DNA from: Rhynchosporium graminicola
Lineage: Eukaryota > Ascomycota > Leotiomycetes > Helotiales > Ploettnerulaceae
Direction of reading: 5' to 3'
NCBI GenBank assembly: GCA_900074885.1
Contig: FJUW01000061.1
Location: forward strand, 338,130 to 402,129
Length of the DNA: 64,000 bases
In this document: one piece after another, positions 57,293 through 64,000 of the stretch
Layout: each line of letters begins with the position of its first letter
How positions within the stretch are numbered: position 1 is the stretch's first letter
The notes under the pieces: model-generated
Databases searched by the model: none
Seen by the model: only the letters and a program-made list of their open reading frames with translations
What the model was told of the DNA's origin: nothing
Translations under genes and position numbers: made by a program

Positions 57293-59202
57293 GTGAGTCG
57301 ATGTGGTCTGTTGTCGTTGTCAATCGGTACTTGCGGGCACCGAACGATTGGATTCCTTGATGTACTGTGTACGAGCTGAAGGGATGCTGAAGGAAAGAAT
57401 GGGGAAGCGAAAGTATTTAATGCAGAAATAAAGATGCCTCACTTCATGTGGAAGAGTTCGATGATCCACGTCTGGTGTTTGTTGAATGAAAATATGCAAG
57501 TCCGCTTTTAAGTCCTGTTCTTTCATGTGCAGGTGACTGGAAGGAGCGAGTTGAGAGCTCCACTTGAAAGGTTCCGGTCAGAACGAGAAAGAAGTACGCA
57601 GCAGGTGCATACACAAATGAAATTTCTGAAAGAAGGAGCCATCCAGCAAAGGCAGTCGCATTGTGGGTCCTGACCGATATCAAAATGGGATCAAAATCAA
57701 CAAGAAGACCCACTCCGTTGAACGACCGAAGCGAGTTCCTTGATCCACAAAACAAAACGATCCTATTGATTGCCACTTGCGGGACAAAATATCAGAAAAT
57801 CTTCATAGGATTTGCTCACCTGTCAAAGTGTATATTTGAGAGCAGAATAACAGCTCACATACATACCTGGCTCGCTGATAAACTACAGCAACTCTCAAGC
57901 TGAGCGAATCAGAAGAATTTTAAGTCAGCTGCAGCTGGTTGTACCTCTGGATTGTATACTGACAACTCATTTTCACGACAACATACGATTCTCCTCAGTT
58001 GGGATGCCTTGAGAAAGAGCCTCATCTCGGCGGGAAAAAATCATTGAGGCTCAAATTCCCCGGCAGCGATCTTCTTGGTAAGGATTGGGATCCCGACCAA
58101 GCTTCCGCAATAACCACAACATCGAGTTTATAGATCGATAACGGATCAATTCCAGGTCCACATCTGTACAAAATTGATCCGCTTGCGGCCGGCAGAGATC
58201 GGACGACGCCCTGTAAAGTGTCGACATCCCTGAATCACACGCTAAAAATTCTTTCCCGAGGCCCTACCGATGCGTCGACCCGCTGGAGCAGGGACCAATT
58301 TCAGGGGACACGAGCCCTATGACGAGAATGCCGTCTTAGCCTTTAGACTCGGTCGGTCTTATTTCAACCTCGACATCGAGATGGACCCAGCTTTAAGAAT
58401 ATGTTTGCAGATTTCGAGATTGAGATAATGGAGAAGCACCTAGACGATGAGACTCTTACTCTCCAAGAAAGAGAAAATCCTCTCGAATTTACCGCCTCAC
58501 ATGTGCTCTTCTCTGGATCTGCATATGTCTCCGATGGGAATCAGGTACCGGAGACCGAACAGCAGTCAAACCAGCGCTCACAGATCCCGACATGTTGATA
58601 GCAAACTGGCAATGATAGTACAATTTGCCACGTCGATTGAGTCCTTCTCGGGTTTTGGCCAAGCCCCCTACTAAAATGGTCCAGGAAAACCTCGGGCCTC
58701 CTGACGCTGATCCCACAGGGGCCTGGTTGCAATAGGGAATCTAGCATTTGGCATCGGCGGTCCTGGTGGAAATGAGTCTCGGCTCTGCAATGTAGGATTC
58801 CCTCCAGAAGACTACCTTGAAGTTGGCGTGGCGTGTAATGCTGTATGTGAGGCGGGAGAGAAGCTTTGAGCTGGTGTCGAGAAGAAACATATTTGATATG
58901 AGGCAGCTCAACAAGCACCGATATTTGCTTAAGGGCGTTGATGCTAGACTGAAATGAAGATGCAGTAGGGTGCGGATAGATGGATTCTGTCCCAATGGGT
59001 CAAAGAGAAGACCAGGGAGCTAAACACAGCTGTGTCGCATAATTCACCGTTCGAACCATCCAAGCATACGGTTGTATCTTTTAACTGCATCGCATTTTCG
59101 AGCCTAGCGAGCCGAGTGGATGGAATCTTAATAAATTTCGTGAGGTTCTGAACCCGGCTTTACAGGATGGTTTCTGTGCACAGCCTATCAGTAAGTATAT
59201 AA
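57293..59202. other. Upstream region of the sugar transporter
   Basis: Gene-free over about 1.9 kb apart from one short plus-strand frame (58401-58598) that looks weakly protein-like (ADFEIEIMEKHLDDETLTLQ) but has no family I know. The transporter promoter lies in the first few hundred bases. Confidence 0.45.
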
Positions 59203-59836
59203 TCACCTCATGATGAAAGTTGGGGTCGCTACCGATGATTCAGGTGGCATTGGCTCGCTCAAAGTCTCTCCATACATCAACAAGATATCAATTCTGCCAC
59301 CAAACGCCTTCTTGAGCTGGGAGTCGTTGGCCATGCGAATAGCAAGGTCTGAGAAGATCGCCTCGCGACCAAAGACCCATTCTATAAATAGCCAACCCTC
59401 TTGTCTTCTTATCAGACTTTCAGCCGTCTCGTTCTCCATCCACTCCTCCAACCACGGCCGGGCGGTCTTGATGCAATCGTACCGATCCACCAATTCAGCA
59501 ACCTAAACCAGAACAGTATGATTCAGAGACGTGGGAACATCGTCAACGTTGACATATATAATGTTCAGAAGAACGAGCAAGGCTTCCCCGTTGTCTTCGG
59601 ACAGTCAATTTTTCTATGTCTCTGCTTCGCCTCCGCCTAGCATGTCTGGGCAGTCTCCCAGGAGGATGCAGGATTTTATTCCATACCTGACTGGCCACGA
59701 CGATAGCATCCGCCGATCCAGATCCAGAGCCAGCAAGCGATTGGTCTTTGTAGGTCACGAGAAACTTGACTGTTCCCGCAGCGAGTATGAATGGATTTGA
59801 AGGTAGATTTCTAGGAGGTACCGGCAGCGAGGTCAT
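59203..59836 (-). pseudogene. BTB-like family copy D, frameshifted
   Basis: The minus strand begins MTSLPVPPRNLPSNPFILAA and runs through VKFLVTYKDQSLAGSG to VWNKILHPPW, the block typical of this family. A frame change and a stop (about 59640) follow. The next block is readable only in another frame: EDNGEALLVLLNIIYVNVDD. A third frame then gives LVDRYDCIKTARPWLEEWME, IRRQEGWLFIEWVFGREAIF and the stop at 59203. The block order is the same as in copy C and matches intact BTB-like proteins of Helotiales as I know them. At least two disruptions mean no full product. The C-terminal block from 59493 to 59203 is still open. Confidence 0.75.
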
Positions 59837-61254
59837 AGTTTCTGAGACCTAGAAGCAAGTTCGATGCGATCTTTACACCCATCAAACATCCGAAGGAGAC
59901 AGTCGGTTTTTGCGACACTGGTGTAAAAAGAGGATAGCAATGAGAGTCATGTTGAGAAACAACATGGTGGACTGGAAGTTAAGCATGGCTGCCTGAAATA
60001 GAAGTATTCTCAGTTCCTGAGAAGATATGAATTACGAGCTGTTTCGATTTGTCTAAGTGCGAACGCGTTAAACTCGGGCACGCGATCACGGGACCCAAGA
60101 TACTTCCGCAACTTTAATATCACGCCCGCAAACTTTCTTCCCCAGCTATCCCAGCCCCAGTCCAAAGAAGTCTGAAGCTATACACTAGCTGCGCGCATCC
60201 GGAACTTCATAAATTGTACCAGACACCGATTGCACCAGCGCGTCCGTGAAAAGAACTCAACAGCTGCTCTCGAACAAAGAATACCGAGTGAGCGAGAAAT
60301 ATACAGCATTCTATAATACCCGAATTATACCTGCTCAATCGTCGAAGGTCCCTTGAATAAATACTAGAAAAGCCATGGATACCTTTCATGCTCGATGCTA
60401 TTATAAGCGAGAGTGGGAATGGGGCAAGGACTTGCACCAGCTATACGCGGATTGTTCGGGACGGAGCTAGTCCACACTGGAATGAAGCAAGTGTGTACGT
60501 CTGCTGAGGAACCTCCTATACTGCATATTTTGGCGTTGGATTCTGGTTGACATGCAACAAGTGATGAGGGAAGGGGGTCTTGAGAAATGGAGTCAGGATC
60601 ATCTCGACAATCCATTTGTATGGTTGTGGAAGCTCGCTCTCTTTAGGTATGGACACAAGTGCGAGAAGGTTACAAATTATACGGATTCCGCTGTATTATG
60701 AGCGGATCTTATCATGGATTCCATCGATTTATTGTAGGTCATGGTAAGTCAATATCGTACGCTGCTATGTCACTTGGATATCCTCGCTATGTTTTGACTG
60801 GAGCTGTCTATTTCTTTCAATATCTTCCGACATGCCATGTTGTATTTTGATATCCCGGTTATAAGTGTCGAGAATGAAAACGGATGAAATGGTCGAAGAC
60901 GCGTCTCTATTGATTATGTAATGAAAGAGTTTTCGTTGCGCGACGAGCTTGCACTGATTGATCGAGACCAGCAGTCATATTAATGGGCATCTACTCTCTT
61001 GGTTGTTTATGACTTGGAGCTGTCGAGTAAGTCGAGCTTTGTAAAAAATTGAATCTGTATTTCACATTTGAATCTATCTTGAACGGACACCATATCACAA
61101 GTTTTCTCGGCCGAAACGATCGATATGACTTGACATTATACAATCTTAATTACAAGCTACTCCGACTATTCTCATCTCCTTCGATATTATATTGATTGCC
61201 GTCTTTACTAACTAATTGTATTCATGCATCCCCGGGTTCCTTCTACAGCCGATA
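59837..61254. other. Gene-free stretch
   Basis: Short unrelated frames only; nothing recognised. Confidence 0.5.
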
Positions 61255-62350
61255 ATGGAGCGACAACCCTGTCGACGCCGACGACCAGCTTTGTCATGCC
61301 TCGAGTGTCGTCGTCGAAAGATCAAATGTGATAGAAGTGAGCCATGCACAGGTTGCGTCTCTACTAGAAGTCGATTTTCCTTCGAGGCCTACATCATTTA
61401 GCCTGCAAGAGTCGCATGGCAGAATCCTTGACTTATTAAGAAGTTGGCCCCAAAATCGAGTTATCTTGTAGAAAGGTGCAGCAACTCCACTTCGTAACGC
61501 TTCAAAAGTTCTTCTCGACGACGTGGATTGACTGCCTATTCATTACGAGAATGCTTCGGATTCATAAACCAGCGATATATTTTCGGTATCTATCCCTTTT
61601 CGCGAACCACCTAGAGCTGGTATGCAGGAATTAATAGTGACAATGAACAAAACGAGGAAGCTGAGACCAAGTCATAAACTAGTCTGCAGTAGAGAAGTAG
61701 CATATTCCTCCCGGTCCATTTCGATCACATCTGATGTTACAACTTTGAAAACATCTGGGAGTGCTATACAGAAGCCGTAGGTAACAGCGAAAGAAGCACA
61801 TTCCAAGGAACAGAAACACCACCTCTGATCATTGAGACGGGCGAGCTTCTTCATGAATCCAAGATTATCGCAAGAACTCGTAAAACTGGTCGACCCATCT
61901 GAGGCTTCCTGGTTCTGATCTTACAGGTAATGGTCTTCCGCAAGAAATGGCAGATGCAATGGATAACCTGTATTTCGGATCTTTTGAATCTACCCATCGT
62001 ATTCAACACGGTCTCTTCCATTCTGGGCCATTCTGGGCCATTCTGGACTGAATTAGGACAACCAAGACTCGGTGCCTACCGGCTTGAGTCTGAAGATACT
62101 TCTCGTGGGCGGAATAAAGTACAGTTTGACCGATCGCCCCAACACAAAACGACGGATCTCGCAACATGGTTCACCAATGAATACACTCTGCCACTACATG
62201 GCTCGCTGGTCAACTTGAGAAAGTTTGCTGAGGGCGAACGTCATACAAGTTCAATGCGTGATCTTCCTCGAGCGGCAAATATTCTCCGATGGTGGTGGGT
62301 GATATTATGTGGTATTCAACTAGCTTGCTTATCAACACAGCTATACAAAT
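61255..62350 (+). pseudogene. Zn2Cys6 transcription factor pseudogene
   Basis: The ATG at 61255 opens MERQPCRRRRPALSCLECRR, continuing through RKIKCDRSEPCTGCVSTRSR. This is five of the six cluster cysteines; the sixth is replaced by Phe (FSFEAY), and a stop follows at about 61399. About 500 bp later (around 61950-62010) a plus-strand frame gives ADAMDNLYFGSFESTHRIQH, typical of the fungal transcription factor middle domain near its start (YFxxFxSTHRIxH). The intervening sequence has no continuous frame, and a 10-bp tandem repeat (62019-62046) sits just after that block. It is a decayed regulator gene. Confidence 0.65.
62019..62046 (+). repeat. 10-bp tandem repeat
   Basis: The unit CATTCTGGGC is repeated about 2.8 times inside the decayed transcription factor gene, replacing the point where a PTFW-like motif would be expected. 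Confidence 0.8.
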
Positions 62351-62788
62351 AACTTCATCGTGATTTGAAGGATCTTCCCCTAACGCCAGTATTGCAAGTA
62401 GATGTTCACCGATAGCTCTGGGCTACTATTCTGGGATTGGACCTGTAGGCGAGTTGGACGCTCCAAGGCCACCAAAGCTGTCTCTAGATGAGCTTTGATA
62501 AAGCGTCACCTTTCAACCTAAACGACAGCGAAAAATGGGTCGTGATCATCCACTACACAGACTTCCTCCACGACGTTCCCAATGGCTTCGATACAGCTGC
62601 TCCTCTCCGACTCCCTGCCGACTCGCTTTTGAATTATTCCACTTCTGAATAGCTTTCAGGCGAGTCTCTTGTATCCGGTGTATTTATCTCGGTGTATAAA
62701 AAGCTACATTTCCTAGCATGGCGCGATGCAACGGAAGCAGACTCGTAAAGTTTAGCAGTGCACGTTGCTGTGGATAGCTTGAGATTTC

Positions 62789-62828
62789 TGCATAATACAT
62801 TACAAACGTGCATAATATATTACAAACC
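62789..62828. repeat. 20-bp tandem duplication
   Basis: Two adjacent 20-bp units that share GCATAAT-A-TATTACAAAC-like sequence and differ at few positions. Simple slippage or duplication is likely. Confidence 0.7.
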
Positions 62829-63794
62829 CATGTTGCTAGCTTTTCTGGCTTTGTTGTACTTGACATATTTTGTAGGACTTCTTTTAGGGAACAGGAAGAC
62901 TATAGAACGGATTTTGAGTTGGATTTCCTCATGTTTGACACGAGATTTCTATATCTAGGGCGTACAAGATAAGACTTAGGCATCTACGGGAATTGCTATT
63001 TACCTCCACATATTTACAGTTTCGACACATCTGGTTCATATCAATTGTCCCGAGTGATAATATGGCCGTCGAAACGATGTCCGTAATCCGCCAAACACTC
63101 GAATTGTCACGTTATTATTCTCCTCCTACTACATATCCACGTGTATTGGCCGCAGCTTGTTAGACAGTTTTTTCAGATAAACAGCTATTTACGTACCTCT
63201 TAGAAGTTTGATTTGACGTCAAGATCCGTACCCAAAAAGCAACTGTATATTAAATAATCACATGCCAAGATGCATTTTACAGCTTTGATTTGTTGCTCAT
63301 AAGAGCCATTATAGCCCCAAGTTTCATTCTGCAAAAGAAGTGCAGCAGCAGCTTCAGAGCTGATATCAGCACAATTTCCTATGATCAGCCGGAAGACCAA
63401 ATTACTCTTGATTTTCAACGCAAACTCGAGAATAATCAGGTCCCAGTAGTCTCATAGCTGCGTCGATTCTCGTCAGCGCTTTCAACAGGTGAATCAGTTT
63501 CGGGAGAACTACTTGACCTAACCGTAAGTTGTAGTTACAGTTGATCGAATCCAAGAAATGCACTAGTAACAGATAGTTCTATTTCTTTCGACTGACATAG
63601 CTGCTTAACTATTACTTCTATAATACCGGAAGGGAGGGAGCTTGAGATCACGGGTTTGTGTGACTTAGACCATGTAAATTCGACAACAACATTATAAGGG
63701 TCTTATATCGCTATACACCTCAAGTATCTCTTTCCACAGATCATAATTTTAGTTTGTTGAACGAGCCGAATCTAGAGCCTTAATTTGATGGTAA

Positions 63795-63812
63795 CCCCCC
63801 CCCCCCCCCNCC
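63795..63812. repeat. Poly-C run containing an ambiguous base
   Basis: Fifteen C residues, one N at 63810, then two more C. Sequencers struggle with such runs, so the length is unreliable and the region may be a weak join in the assembly. Confidence 0.85.
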
Positions 63813-64000
63813 ACGATTTCTTTCTCTTCTTTCTTCTGTACCTATCACGTGTAGGTGCCCTATAGGCCATAGTTATACCCGTTAGAGACCTCCGAACTAA
63901 CCGTATTTAGTCAGGTCAGGTCAGTCTTGCTACTACCTTCAATGGGTGATGTAGTTCTACGCTGGTAACTGAGCTGTCCCACCTGTTGAAAGCGCTGATT

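Larger units (their letters stand above)
62351..64000. other. Gene-free right end
   Basis: AT-rich, with no supported gene. It contains a 20-bp tandem duplication (62789-62828) and a long C run with an ambiguous base (63795-63812). Confidence 0.5.

Overview
The window reads as nuclear DNA of a filamentous ascomycete (Pezizomycotina, probably Leotiomycetes/Helotiales). The evidence is short GT-AG introns (about 45-200 nt) with CTAAC/CTGAC-like branch sites, a fungal Dicer, a Zn2Cys6 regulator, a PTH11-type receptor relic, a tyrosinase relic and a divergent BTB-like family of the kind often seen in Helotiales genomes. Taxonomic placement is inference. I see no bacterial features, CRISPR arrays, rRNA or convincing tRNA genes. 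All coordinates and intron joins were worked out by hand from splice consensus and protein continuity.

Layout. 2.3-8.4 kb is a compact housekeeping block: a mitochondrial CoA-type carrier (-), a METTL4-like MT-A70 methyltransferase (+), mitoribosomal protein uL23m (-) and a dienelactone hydrolase family gene (+) whose fourth intron has an AT instead of GT donor exactly at the nucleophile elbow. 8.4-17.2 kb is mostly decaying DNA: an unknown frameshifted relic, one intact 300-aa orphan gene (-), a tyrosinase pseudogene (-), a fold-back repeat and a PTH11-like receptor pseudogene (+) with RIP-like stop codons. 18.2-28.0 kb holds a nine-span endomembrane protein (EMP70/TM9SF) flanked by two predicted type I membrane proteins, one with an Ecm33/receptor-L-like ectodomain and one with a lectin/propeller-like ectodomain. 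At 28.8 kb is a textbook hAT-type MITE with an 8-bp target duplication.

31.3-33.3 kb is a Zn2Cys6 transcription factor (+). 35.0-37.3 kb is a BTB/POZ protein (-). 41.6-47.4 kb is a complete Dicer-like gene (-) with an unusually long N-terminal extension. It is divergent from a TAP42/IGBP1-family PP2A regulator (47.8-49.0 kb, +). 55.2-57.3 kb is an MFS sugar transporter (-).

The most striking pattern that ordinary annotation would miss is a family of divergent BTB-like genes present in four copies (about 38.1, 39.1, 50.8 and 59.2 kb), on both strands, every one broken: start codon lost, acceptor lost, frameshifts or stops. The right end (59-64 kb) also carries a decayed Zn2Cys6 regulator. The picture is conserved housekeeping islands separated by gene-poor stretches in which accessory genes (tyrosinase, PTH11 receptor, transcription factor, BTB-like family) have been duplicated and then lost. 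No clear new multi-gene system is evident. The candidates most worth checking are the broken-donor hydrolase, the two membrane proteins around the TM9 gene, the orphan 300-aa protein and the decaying BTB-like family.
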